The notes beneath the pieces were generated by a model, which was not told the DNA's origin, made no database searches, and saw nothing but the letters and a program-made list of their open reading frames with translations. A program made the position numbers and the translations under genes. 64,000 nt of DNA from Gemmobacter caeni (GTDB taxonomy: Bacteria > Pseudomonadota > Alphaproteobacteria > Rhodobacterales > Rhodobacteraceae): contig NZ_QBKP01000011.1 in assembly GCF_003054195.1 (NCBI RefSeq), forward strand, positions 1-64,000, read 5' to 3'. Of this stretch, positions 1 to 8,514 are shown in pieces (position 1 is the first letter of the stretch; every line of letters starts with the position of its first letter).

Positions 1-2
1 CC

Positions 3-1451
3 GCCTATGAGGTCAGCGCCCGGCTGATCTCGGGCCGCAAGACCGCCTGGACCGGCTGGCTCGGCGCCACCACCGCCAGCCTGAAGCTCGGCCCCACCGA
101 TCTCGACTGGTCGCAGCTGGAGACGGAACTCCTCGGCCAGCTCGATGACCTGCAGCAGTGGATCGACGGCGGGCTGGATCAGGCGGATGCGGCGCTGGAT
201 GATGTCCGGGCGGAACTTCTGGGGCAGCTGACCGACCTGCAGGGCTGGGTCAGCACCGAACTGGATCTGGTCGACGATACGCTGGACGATGTGCGGGCGG
301 AGGTGGCCGGTCTCACCACCGCCCAGGCCGCGCAGGCGGCCGGGCTTGCGGCGCAGGCGGCGGCTTTGGCTGGTGAGGCGGCGGCGCGGGGGGATCTGGC
401 CCTGACCACCGCGCAGCATTACCGCGATCTGGCCCGCTCGATGCAGGCGCTGCGCGATTATGTGGCCGAGCTGGATTATCAGTCCTACAGCGCCCGCGAG
501 GAGCTGCGGCGCCAGATCGGCGTGGTGGTCGAGGGCTATGCCGCCTCGTTCGACGAGCGGATCACGGTCGGGGCCAGCGCCACCGGCGCCATTGCCGAAC
601 GGGTCACGGTTCTGGAGGCGGAGGGCCAGAGCCTCGGGGCGCAGATCCTCGCGGTGGATACGGCCCGGGTCGATGGCGAGAATGCGCTGGCCCAGCAGAT
701 CGCTGCCGTCTCCGTCGGCACCAATACCCAGTTCGACCATGCGAAGATCTGGTACTTCGACACGACGGCCGAAGGCTGGACCGGATCCCCCTCGGCGCCC
801 GCTGCGGCGGGCGGATACCTGCGCCCGCCGACCGGCGCCGGGGCGTGGATCGCCTCGCCCGGCGGGCTTGCCGTGGACACGCAGGTCTATTCGCAGGTCC
901 GGGCGCGGCTCAGGCGGGTCGGGTCACCCGGCTGGACGGGCATCCTGTGGTGGCAGGCCGCCGGTCAGGGCTGGGGCGCCGGGCGCAGCCTTGCCATCCC
1001 CGAGCCGGTCTGGGTCGACGGGATCACGGATATCACGGTCACGCCGGACTGGGCGGGCCTGCTCGACCAGATCCGGCTGGATCTGGCATCGGCACCCGAC
1101 GGCAGCAACTATATCGAGATCGACTGGATCGCCATCGGCCGTCCCTCGCCGGGGGCCAGCCGGGCGGAGCTGGTGGCCGAACGCACGGCGCGGATCTCGG
1201 CCGATGCGGCGCAGGCCAGTGCCATCACGGAACTGCAGGCCAGCCTGACCGGCGTGGGCGGCGTGGCCAGTGCGACGGCCAGTGCGGTGCAGGCGCTGGA
1301 TGGCCGGGTGAGTGTCGCCGAGGGGTATCCGCGCCCGCAAGCCGGACCCGTCGGTCACAGCTGGCTGGAACGCCAATATGCGGGTGTTCCGGCGCTATTT
1401 CTCCGCAGTCCAGTTCCAGAGGTGAACCATGGTCGCATTTGTCGTTTATGA
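3..1451 (+). CDS. Prophage tail-tip / host-specificity protein, C-terminal part (5' end outside window)
   Basis: The frame is open from the first bases of the window, so the start lies upstream. The visible part begins with charged Leu/Asp/Gln-rich repeats, continues with an Ala-rich helical stretch (about 300-480), then a Trp/Gly-rich beta segment (about 730-1160) and a second Ala-rich helix. This layout is typical of gpJ-like tail-tip proteins of Rhodobacterales prophages, which bind the host surface. The end looks wrong: this frame runs 23 bp into the next gene. The +1 frame opened by the TGA at 1309-1311 reads a plausible native C-terminus (ending AVQFQR) and stops at 1423-1425, just before the next ATG. 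A frameshift or small deletion near 1300-1350 is inferred. The family assignment rests on architecture and neighbour, not on a catalytic motif. Confidence 0.6.
   Translation, partial: AYEVSARLISGRKTAWTGWLGATTASLKLGPTDLDWSQLETELLGQLDDLQQWIDGGLDQADAALDDVRAELLGQLTDLQGWVSTELDLVDDTLDDVRAEVAGLTTAQAAQAAGLAAQAAALAGEAAARGDLALTTAQHYRDLARSMQALRDYVAELDYQSYSAREELRRQIGVVVEGYAASFDERITVGASATGAIAERVTVLEAEGQSLGAQILAVDTARVDGENALAQQIAAVSVGTNTQFDHAKIWYFDTTAEGWTGSPSAPAAAGGYLRPPTGAGAWIASPGGLAVDTQVYSQVRARLRRVGSPGWTGILWWQAAGQGWGAGRSLAIPEPVWVDGITDITVTPDWAGLLDQIRLDLASAPDGSNYIEIDWIAIGRPSPGASRAELVAERTARISADAAQASAITELQASLTGVGGVASATASAVQALDGRVSVAEGYPRPQAGPVGHSWLERQYAGVPALFLRSPVPEVNHGRICRL
126..299 (+). repeat. Two imperfect 87-bp (29-codon) tandem units in the tail gene
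   Basis: Units start at 126 and 213, and the beginning of a third can be seen at 300. Each encodes a segment of the form ELLGQL-DLQ-W-----LD---LDDVRAE, so the period is exactly 29 codons. The repeats look like a lengthened helical stalk, in which copy number can change without loss of frame. Confidence 0.7.
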
Positions 1452-1926
1452 TCCGACAGATCCCTATTCGGGCGACGAATATGCCGTGCTGCGCTATGGC
1501 GATTGCGCCGCCGAGGACGTGTCGTCGCAAGGCGGATCTGACACCGCCATGGTGGTGCCAGAGGCCTCCATGGTCAATTTCCAGTTTGCGGCCCAGATCC
1601 TTGAGAACCCGCCCGAACCCAGCGGGTCATGGACGGCGCTCATGCTGGTGACGCCTGCCACCGGCCATATCGGCTTCATGTTCGGCTCAGCGATCAGCAG
1701 CGATGTCGATGTTCTTCAGCAGCGCGATCAGTTGCTGAGCGACAGCGACTGGACGCAGTTGGCCGATGCCCCCCTCACGCCCGCCAAACAGGCCCAATGG
1801 GCGACATATCGGCAGGAACTGCGCGATATCCCCTCCCAGCCCTGCTATCAGATGCACGCCGGAAGGCGGTGGCGGAAGGTGTGGTCAACATCACCCCGTC
1901 AAAGGCATCTCGCAGCACCGTGCTGA
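1429..1926 (+). pseudogene. Phage tail assembly chaperone-like protein, 3' end replaced
   Basis: The product begins MVAFVVYDPT and carries the typical C-terminal chaperone segment SDWTQLADAPLT followed by W--YRQELRDIP (about 1745-1835). This segment is common in small proteins encoded directly after prophage tail fibre genes and thought to help tail assembly. After about position 1840 the reading becomes Arg/Trp-rich (QMHAGRRWRKVW) and does not fit the family. The same DNA is coding-like on the opposite strand (DUF3987 fragment). The original 3' end is therefore inferred to have been lost at a recombination junction near 1840-1850. The start is well supported: AGAGGTGA lies just upstream of ATG 1429. 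Confidence 0.6.
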
Positions 1927-2329
1927 GGGTCGCCCCCTCGCGCCGCCCCTGCGCCAACACGCCCGCGAACTCGCTGATGTCGCACAGGAGGCGCTTGTCC
2001 AAGACGCCGGGGTCGTTGTGTTCCTTGTCACCAGTCGTCCACGAATAGGGGTCACGGACCTTCTGGATCAGCCCTTCGCCCGTTGACAGCGCCGTCAGCT
2101 TTTCAAGGGGAAGCAGGCCGTAGGGGCAGAGGTTGCGCTCGACTGCCTCGAACAGCCTGTTCGGCATTTCGGAACTGGTGCCTTTGCGACCCTTCGCTGT
2201 GGGACCGACGATCAGCGCGAACACCGTTGCTTTCGAGCCTACTGGTTCCAAGGTAGCCGTAAGCGCAGCCGGGGTTAAGATCGACGTCGCCTGGCAGTGG
2301 TTGACCTCGCTTGCACCAAGATTAGGCAA
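1846..2329 (-). pseudogene. Fragment of DUF3987/YfjI-like mobile-element replication protein
   Basis: Read on the minus strand, this piece contains LIVGPTAKGRKGTS, LSTGEGLIQKVRDP, GVLDKRLLCDISEFAG and STVLRDAFDGVML in the same order as in DUF3987 proteins. Those are large primase/helicase-like proteins of prophages and integrative elements, and the GRKGT segment resembles their nucleotide-binding region. Full-length members have several hundred residues. Here only about 130 recognisable residues remain. The N-terminal part does not match and the C-terminal part stops at the junction with the tail chaperone gene. It is read as a remnant and not as a functional gene. Confidence 0.6.
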
Positions 2330-2597
2330 ACACAGCGAATGCCCGGTTTAACGGGCCGTGCCGCAGTATTGCCTGATGCAGGCGAAGGGCCGATGTGGGT
2401 CGTCTTCCACATGGCGCTGAGCATCAGCAACGGAGCCAATGGGGTGTGGAGGCATGCAATTGGAGCATAGCTCTGCCTTCAGTTGCTGGCCCGGTATTTT
2501 TGTCGCGCTACAAATCCCCATGCCGATCAGCAAAACGCCCCCGCACCGCTTGGCGCGAGGGCGCTCCGTCACCAGCGTCATGGGCTCGGCGAAGGCC
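2330..2597. other. Non-coding or unrecognised stretch between two gene remnants
   Basis: No frame here resembles a known protein. A minus-strand frame (2348-2698) with the sequence CSNC can be translated, but it shows no convincing start, ribosome binding site or family signature. The stretch is best read as scrambled DNA inside the decayed prophage edge. Confidence 0.4.
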
Positions 2598-3025
2598 GAT
2601 GGGCAGGGATTGAGGCGCATCATATCATGGATGCGCCCATGACACCGTTCTGCATGCCCGGGACGGACTTGCAAACCCCGGCAAACCTGTCCCGTCACAC
2701 GCTTCTGCGAAGCTATCGTGTCGATGAGTGGCCTGCGTGGTTCGCGCAGGCGGGTGAGAGATGTCCCTCACTGACGGGGCCGGTTCTGGACAGTTCGATC
2801 GGGCTTGGAGACCTTGCTGCCAGTGGCTTCGGAGTTGCATTGCTTCCTGTGCCGATGTTCGAGCGTCATGTTCGGTCAGGCCGTCTGGTGCGGCCCTTCG
2901 CCACGACCGTCACCCTCGGGAGCTATTGGCTGACGGTTCCCAAAGAGCGACGAATGACAGACGCCCTGGTCACCCTGCTGGACTGGATGCGCGAAGCTTC
3001 GAGCCGCCAGGGGAGTCTTGAGTGA
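2598..3025 (+). pseudogene. C-terminal fragment of a LysR-family (GcvA-like) regulator
   Basis: The frame reads HHIMDAPMTPFCMPG, RHTLLRSYRVDEWPAWF, GPVLDSSIGLGDLAASGFGVALLP and VTLGSYWLTVPK. These follow the effector-binding domain of GcvA-type LysR regulators in the right order, ending in the usual amphipathic helix (LVTLLDWMREAS). The DNA-binding N-terminal half and about half of the effector domain are absent, and no matching sequence is seen upstream. It is a truncated remnant with no sign of its former target. Confidence 0.65.
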
Positions 3026-3242
3026 CAGTGTCCGCAATGGGCTCCGAGCACCATGCTGCGCCACAGCAACTGGCAGGTTCGGAGCCCTCAGGGATTTGGT
3101 GAAGCCATCGAATTTGAGCGCCGCACCGTAAAGACATTCGACCACGCCAACTGGGCGAAGCGCGTCGAGCCTGCAATTCCAGCCGCTTTTGGCCCGATCT
3201 GCACCGGGATTGCAGCCATCGGCAAAGGCAGGCGTCCGGCTC
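3026..3242. other. Intergenic stretch with no recognised feature
   Basis: The stretch lies between the LysR remnant and the stop codon of the M81 peptidase gene. A 65-codon plus-strand frame at 3053 is open but has no recognisable motif or ribosome binding site. No terminator hairpin with a T-run was seen. Confidence 0.4.
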
Positions 3243-4772
3243 TCAGCTGACGCGGAACTCAGGCGTGCCGGAAATCTCGTCGAGGGGCCAGATCGGTCTG
3301 CGGACCTTCGTGTAGGTGCGGATCTTGTAATCCGGTGAGGCGATGGCGCCGCAGTCACAGACGATGACCTCGGCTGCGATGGGCTCGAAGGCCGCGCGGA
3401 AGTGTTGCTGCGACTTCAGGCCCAGCACCGAGCATTGCTCGGGGATGATGCCGAAAGCCTTGAACTGTTGCAGGTCATAGGCCTGGCCGCGCTCGGTTAC
3501 GATCAGGATATCGACCCCGTTCACCCGCAGCACGGCGGTCTTGCCGAACCGGAAGGTGATGCCACCGATCACCGGCCCGTCGCCAACCAGCAGGCCTTCG
3601 GCGGAGAGGTGGCGGATCTCGCCGGTCAGCATCAGCGGGTCGCCACCGAAACGCGGGTCGCTTTTGCCACCGACCGCGAGGGTGACGATGTCCCCCTCCT
3701 GAGACTGGTGCAGGATCGCAGCGGCTTCCGGGTCGATCATCGGGCCGAAGGCCGCATTCTCCAGCCCCAGATCCAGCATTCCGGTCAGAAGGTTGGTGGC
3801 ATCGCCGTAGGCGCCAGCTCCGGGATTGTCCGCGAAATCGGCAATCACCAGCGGGCCGGGACGGGTGGGCTTGAAGGCGCGTACATAGTCAGCGGTCTCC
3901 GTCACGCTGAGGAAGCGGTTCACGCAGGAATTGCGCGCCTCCCAGATCGACTGTGCCAGATCGCGGGCGATCTCCTGTGCCCGCGCAGCGGCACCGGCGG
4001 TCAGCTCATCATAGCTGACGAGCACAGATGGCCCGGCTTCCAAAATATCGGCATCGGCAAAGCCCGCATTGACCGAAACCGCCAGGATACCCGGCTCGGT
4101 TTCGTAGCGGCGGGCGCGGTCGTAAAATTCCATCGTCGGCATCACATCCGACCGCCCGCCATTCGCCTCGTCCAGCATTGGCAACTTGAGCCGCAGAGTG
4201 CAGCCTTTTGCACTGCCCTCCATCAACCGCTTCAGGACGCGGGCTGCCTGCGCGCCGGTCTCGACATGGTCGATATGGGGGTAGGTCTTGTAGGAAACGG
4301 CCACATTGGCCCCGGCGGCCATTTCCGGCGTGGTATTGGTATGCAGGTCCAGCGTGATGCCGATGGGCAGATCCGGGCCGAGGATCGCCCGCAAGCGGGT
4401 GATCAGCTCGCCTTCGGGATCGTCAAACCCTTCTGCGCCCATGGCGCCGTGCAGGCCCAGCAGAACCCCGTGGATGCGGCCCTTCTGCGCGCGGGCCGCA
4501 TCGGTGATGATGCCCGCCAGATGCTCGAAGGCCTCGGCGGTGACAATCGGGCCGGGGGTCGCGGTTGCCGAAAGTGCATGCGTCACCTGCCAGCCCTCGG
4601 CCTCGGCGACATCAAGAAACCCCTTCAGTTCGGCCCGGCCTTCCCGCCGCTGTGCGATGGCCTCGGTTCCGGTGGCCAGAATCTCCACCCGGTATTCGTC
4701 AAGCCCGGTGCGGCCCGTATTGAAGGTGCTGCATTCCTGGATCAGCTCGGCAGTCAGGATATGGAAAGACAT
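3243..4772 (-). CDS. M81 family metallopeptidase (MlrC-like)
   Basis: The product (509 aa) matches MlrC/M81 proteins over its whole length: N-terminal AELIQECSTFN, central ITLDLHTNTTPEMAAGANV and YKTYPHIDH, and C-terminal ADNPGAGAYGDATNLL and GGKSDPRFGG. Members are probable zinc hydrolases acting on short or unusual peptides, and MlrC degrades linearised microcystin. The His/Asp-rich central motifs are the likely metal site. It is the last gene of a minus-strand operon, 4 bp after the second transporter ATPase. The context suggests cytoplasmic hydrolysis of a peptide or acylated amino acid imported by the adjacent ABC system. The exact substrate is not known. Confidence 0.85.
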   Translation of the reverse strand: MSFHILTAELIQECSTFNTGRTGLDEYRVEILATGTEAIAQRREGRAELKGFLDVAEAEGWQVTHALSATATPGPIVTAEAFEHLAGIITDAARAQKGRIHGVLLGLHGAMGAEGFDDPEGELITRLRAILGPDLPIGITLDLHTNTTPEMAAGANVAVSYKTYPHIDHVETGAQAARVLKRLMEGSAKGCTLRLKLPMLDEANGGRSDVMPTMEFYDRARRYETEPGILAVSVNAGFADADILEAGPSVLVSYDELTAGAAARAQEIARDLAQSIWEARNSCVNRFLSVTETADYVRAFKPTRPGPLVIADFADNPGAGAYGDATNLLTGMLDLGLENAAFGPMIDPEAAAILHQSQEGDIVTLAVGGKSDPRFGGDPLMLTGEIRHLSAEGLLVGDGPVIGGITFRFGKTAVLRVNGVDILIVTERGQAYDLQQFKAFGIIPEQCSVLGLKSQQHFRAAFEPIAAEVIVCDCGAIASPDYKIRTYTKVRRPIWPLDEISGTPEFRVS

Positions 4773-4776
4773 GACA

Positions 4777-5730
4777 TCAGGCCTCGATTGGGTTGAAACA
4801 GCTCACACGGCCGATGGTGGTGGCCGTGGGTTGCGGCAGTTCGCTGCGGCAGCGGTCCTGCACGCGGGGGCAGCGTGGGGCGAAGGGGCAACCCAGCGGC
4901 AGAGCGAAGGGCGAGGGGATCTCGCCCTCCAGTGGCACGATGGTGGCGCGGGCTTCGGGGTCGGGCACGAAGGAGGATTCCATCAGTGCCCGTGTATAGG
5001 GATGGCGCGGCGCGGCATGGGGATCTTCCATCACCTCGACCACGGACCCCAGATACATCACCACGATGCGTGAGCAGAAGTAGCGCACCAGCCCAAGGTC
5101 ATGGCTGATGAACAGATAGGTCAGGTCGCGCTGCCGGTGCAGATCCTGCAAGAGCGCGATGATCTGCGCCTGGATCGAGACATCCAGCGAGGCGGTCGGT
5201 TCATCCAGCACCACAAAATCGGGTGCATAGGCCAGTGCGCGGGCGATCCCGACACGCTGGCGCTGGCCGCCGGACATCTGGTGCGGATAGCTTTCGGCAA
5301 AGCTGCGCGGCAGGCCCACCTGATCCAGCAGGTCTTCGACCCGGCCGGGGGGGACCGGCTCTCCCAATGCGCGGAACGGCTCCTTGATGCAGTCGCGCAC
5401 GGTGTATCGCGGGTCCAGCGAGGAATAGGGGTCCTGAAACACCATTTGCAGCTTCTTGCGCAGGGATTTCAGGGCCCGCCCGCCAAGATGGGTCACATCC
5501 TGCCCCTCGAAACGGATCGTGCCATCGCTTGGCTCAAGCAGCCGCATGGCAAGACGGGCAAGGGTGGATTTGCCGCAGCCGCTTTCGCCCACCACACCCA
5601 CGATATCACCGCGTGCCACTTGCAGGTCGACACCGCGCACGGCTGTCATGCTGCGGGCAGGGCGCAGAAAGCCGCCGCCGGTCGAGAAGCGCCGGGTCAG
5701 TCCCGACAGGGCAAGGATCGGTTCAGACAT
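4777..5730 (-). CDS. Oligopeptide/dipeptide ABC transporter ATP-binding protein (DppF/OppF type)
   Basis: This is a 317-aa ATPase with Walker A GESGCGKST, a Q-loop (QMVFQDPYSSLDPR), signature [14 protein letters not shown] and Walker B DFVVLDEPTASLD, then the C-terminal oligopeptide-transporter extension with the Cys-rich CPFAPRCPRVQDRC. The start MSEPIL at 5730 is preferred over an in-frame extension that would lie inside the upstream gene. It overlaps the upstream ATPase gene by 8 bp and sits 4 bp before the M81 gene. It would pair with the upstream ATPase as the motor of the importer. Confidence 0.9.
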   Translation of the reverse strand: MSEPILALSGLTRRFSTGGGFLRPARSMTAVRGVDLQVARGDIVGVVGESGCGKSTLARLAMRLLEPSDGTIRFEGQDVTHLGGRALKSLRKKLQMVFQDPYSSLDPRYTVRDCIKEPFRALGEPVPPGRVEDLLDQVGLPRSFAESYPHQMSGGQRQRVGIARALAYAPDFVVLDEPTASLDVSIQAQIIALLQDLHRQRDLTYLFISHDLGLVRYFCSRIVVMYLGSVVEVMEDPHAAPRHPYTRALMESSFVPDPEARATIVPLEGEIPSPFALPLGCPFAPRCPRVQDRCRSELPQPTATTIGRVSCFNPIEA

Positions 5731-6703
5731 CGAGGGCCTCGGGCTGTGCGGCAGTGCCTTGCGGATGATGACAGGCGACCAGGGCGGCGCCCTGCGAATG
5801 CGGCAGGGGCCGGGTGGTGTGGCACAGGGCATCCGCGCGGGCGCAGCGGCTGGCAAAGCGGCAGCATTCGGCGCCGTAATTCAGCGCCGAGGGCACGGTG
5901 CCCGGAATGCCCTTCAGCGCACCGGGCGCCATGCATTCGCGCGGGATGCAGCCAATCAGCGCCGCCGAATAGGGGTGGCGCGGCGTGTCGAACAACTGCC
6001 CGACAGGCCCGCTTTCCGCCACGCGGCCCGCATACAGCACACAGACCTTGTCGCAGATCTGGGCCACCACGCCCATGTCATGCGTGATCAGGATGAGGCC
6101 GATGTTGCGCTTCCTCACCAGCTCGGAAAGGATCATCACGATCTGGGCCTGCACCGTCACATCCAGCGCGGTGGTCGGCTCATCCGCGATGATGAGATCG
6201 GCATCGGCGGCCAATGCCATGGCAATGACCACCCGCTGCTTCATCCCGCCGGAAAGCTGATGCGGATAGGCGCGGGCTACGGTCGCCGCCTCGGGGATGC
6301 GCAGCCGCGTCAGGATATCGACGGTATGTGCCCGCGCCGCCTTGCGCGACAGGCCCAGATGCAGCCGCGAGACCTGATCAACCTGATCGCCGATGGTTTT
6401 CAGCGCATCCAGCGCCGACATCGGGTTCTGGGTGATGAAGGCGATCCGTTTGCCGCGCAGCTTGCGGTAGGCCGGTTCGGGCAGGTCCGAAAGCTCCTGC
6501 CCGTCAAAGGCGATGCTGCCGCCGGTGATCCTGCCGCCGATGCGGCGCACAAGGCCGGTCAGCGCCAGCGCGGTCAGCGATTTGCCCGAGCCGCTTTCAC
6601 CGACCAGACCCAGCACCTGCCCGCGATCAACCGAGAAACTGACCCGATCCAGCAAGGCGACCTTGCCGATGGACAGCGAGAGTTCCTTGACTTCCATCAG
6701 CAT
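5723..6703 (-). CDS. Oligopeptide/dipeptide ABC transporter ATP-binding protein (DppD/OppD type)
   Basis: This 326-aa ATPase has Walker A GESGSGKS, ITQNPMSALD, signature SGGMKQRVVIAMAL, Walker B DLIIADEPTTALD and the C-terminal CRFASRCARADALC segment typical of OppD/DppD. The ATG at 6703 overlaps the TGA of the upstream permease gene (TGATG). A second ATG lies two codons later. It belongs to the five-gene transporter operon (binding protein, two permeases, two ATPases) and is translationally coupled on both sides. Confidence 0.9.
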   Translation of the reverse strand: MLMEVKELSLSIGKVALLDRVSFSVDRGQVLGLVGESGSGKSLTALALTGLVRRIGGRITGGSIAFDGQELSDLPEPAYRKLRGKRIAFITQNPMSALDALKTIGDQVDQVSRLHLGLSRKAARAHTVDILTRLRIPEAATVARAYPHQLSGGMKQRVVIAMALAADADLIIADEPTTALDVTVQAQIVMILSELVRKRNIGLILITHDMGVVAQICDKVCVLYAGRVAESGPVGQLFDTPRHPYSAALIGCIPRECMAPGALKGIPGTVPSALNYGAECCRFASRCARADALCHTTRPLPHSQGAALVACHHPQGTAAQPEALDV

Positions 6704-7584
6704 CAGGCGGTCCTCACCCGTTCGCGGACGTCCAGCTTGTGCAGCAGTGCGTCGCCGAACATGTTGATTGCCACCACCGTCAACGCGATGCAGAGGCCCG
6801 GGAACATGATGATCCACGGCCCCTTGAACAAAAGCCCGGACCCCGAGGACATCATGCCGCCCCAGGACGGGGTCGGGGGCTGCGCGCCGAGGCCGAAAAA
6901 GCCCAGCGTCGCCTCCAGAATGATCGCATCGCCGGTCGCCAGCATCCCGGCCACCAGAACCGGCCCCAGACAGTTCGGCAGCAGATGGCGGAACAGGATC
7001 GCGGCATTCGATGCCCCCATGCCGCGGGCCGCCTCGACAAAGGTTTCCGATTTCAGCGCCATGACCTGCGCGCGGGTCAGGCGGGTAAACTGCGCCAGAT
7101 AGGCGACGCAGATCGCCACCAGCGTTCCGGTCGTGCCGGGGCCGATGATCGCCACCAGCATCAGCGCGACAAGGATTTCGGGAAACGCCCAGGTCAGATC
7201 GACGACGACCATCACCGCGCGGTCGAAACGCCCGCCGAAGTATCCGGCGCTGGCGCCCAGAACCATGCCGCAGAACAGCGAAATTGCGATGGCCACCGCC
7301 GAGACCGACAGCGAGGTCCGCGCGCCGTAAAGAATGCGGGTCAGCACGTCGCGTCCGAATTCATCGGTGCCCATGGGGTGGCTGAGGTTGGGGGCCTGAA
7401 AGGCTCCCGGCAGGTTCTGCACGTCAAAGCCGTAGGGCGTCAGCCAGGGTGCGAAAAGGGCGCCCAGCACGACAAGGATCAGGAAGGTGCCGGCCACACC
7501 GCCTTTCCAGCTTGCAAGAGCCTGGACAGGGGCCGAGCGGCGCAGCGCGGGCAGCAGGCCCGAAACAGGAGCGGTCACGGTCAT
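6703..7584 (-). CDS. Peptide ABC transporter permease (DppC type)
   Basis: This 293-aa inner-membrane protein has an N-terminal segment with one TM helix (about residues 25-50) and the conserved HPMGTDEFGRDVLTRILYGARTSL of DppC. The binding-protein-dependent transport domain follows, with the EAA loop (EAARGMGASNAAILFRHLLPN). It overlaps the DppB-type gene by 4 bp. It would form the translocation pore with DppB. Confidence 0.9.
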   Translation of the reverse strand: MTVTAPVSGLLPALRRSAPVQALASWKGGVAGTFLILVVLGALFAPWLTPYGFDVQNLPGAFQAPNLSHPMGTDEFGRDVLTRILYGARTSLSVSAVAIAISLFCGMVLGASAGYFGGRFDRAVMVVVDLTWAFPEILVALMLVAIIGPGTTGTLVAICVAYLAQFTRLTRAQVMALKSETFVEAARGMGASNAAILFRHLLPNCLGPVLVAGMLATGDAIILEATLGFFGLGAQPPTPSWGGMMSSGSGLLFKGPWIIMFPGLCIALTVVAINMFGDALLHKLDVRERVRTA

Positions 7585-8507
7585 TTCAGATTGTCCCGGA
7601 TGCGCGGGTCCATGGCGGCCTGCAACAGGTCTCCCAGCAGGGTGCCCAGCAGAACCGCCATGGCGAGGATCAGCAGCGAGGCCTGAACGACCGGATAATC
7701 ATGCTGGTTCAGGGATTTGATCAGAAGCGAGCCAAGGCCGGGCCGCGCAAACACCACCTCTACCGTAACGGCCCCGCCCAGAATCCAGCCGATCCGCAGC
7801 GCCAGAATGGTGACGACCGGGATCAGGGCGTGGCGCAGGACGTGCCGCAACTGGATGACCACGGGATGCACGCCCTTGGCATGCAGCAGCATCACGAAGT
7901 CGCGCCCCTGCGCGTCGATCATCGCCACCCGCGTCACCCGCGCCACCAGTGCGGTGCCGCCCAGACCGATGGTGACCACGGGCAGGATCAGGCTTTCCCA
8001 GCCACGGGCACCGGACACCGGGGTCCAGCCCAGCGATACTGAAAAGACAAGGATCAGCAGCAGCCCGATCCAGAAATTCGGCAGCATGGACCCAAAAAGC
8101 ACCCCGCCCATCAGTCCCTGATCCAGCCAGCTTCCCTTGAAGCTGGCCGCGATGATGCCTACCGTGATGCCCAGCACGGTGGAGACCAGCAACGCCAGCC
8201 CGCCCAGTGTCAGCGAATAGGGCAGGGCCTGGCCGATCAGGCTGGCCACGGGGCGGCGCTGCACGATGGCATTGCCGAAATCCCCCTGCACCACATTGCC
8301 GATCCAGTAGAGGTATTGCTCGTACAGCGGGCGGTCGAGGCCGTATTTCTCGGTCAGGGCCGCCCGCTGATCGGGCCCCGCCCCGATCCTGAGCAGATTG
8401 TCGATCGGATCACCCGGCAGCATGTGGATCATCAGGAAGATGATCACCGACACCGCAAGGAACACCGGAACCAGCATCAGGATGCGTCGGATGGCGAAGC
8501 CCAGCAT
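7581..8507 (-). CDS. Peptide ABC transporter permease (DppB type)
   Basis: This 308-aa permease starts with the usual FAIRRILMLVPVFLAVSVIIF helix (quoted only in part: LMLVPVFLAV), then HMLPGDP, YGLDRPLYEQYLYW and an EAA-like loop (LLHAKGVHPVVIQLRHVLRH). It begins 7 bp after the substrate-binding protein gene and overlaps the DppC gene through ATGA. Its length and motifs are standard for the family. Confidence 0.9.
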   Translation of the reverse strand: MLGFAIRRILMLVPVFLAVSVIIFLMIHMLPGDPIDNLLRIGAGPDQRAALTEKYGLDRPLYEQYLYWIGNVVQGDFGNAIVQRRPVASLIGQALPYSLTLGGLALLVSTVLGITVGIIAASFKGSWLDQGLMGGVLFGSMLPNFWIGLLLILVFSVSLGWTPVSGARGWESLILPVVTIGLGGTALVARVTRVAMIDAQGRDFVMLLHAKGVHPVVIQLRHVLRHALIPVVTILALRIGWILGGAVTVEVVFARPGLGSLLIKSLNQHDYPVVQASLLILAMAVLLGTLLGDLLQAAMDPRIRDNLK

Positions 8508-8514
8508 CTTGCGC

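Noticed and set aside
3-1451. Gene transfer agent tail gene instead of prophage
   Set aside because: The following tail assembly chaperone and the DUF3987 fragment fit a prophage remnant better. No other GTA gene is visible.
2348-2698. Minus-strand frame with a CSNC motif between the remnants
   Set aside because: No ribosome binding site, no family match, and located in scrambled DNA.
3053-3250. 65-codon plus-strand frame before the M81 gene
   Set aside because: No motif, no ribosome binding site, and it runs into the 3' end of the M81 gene.
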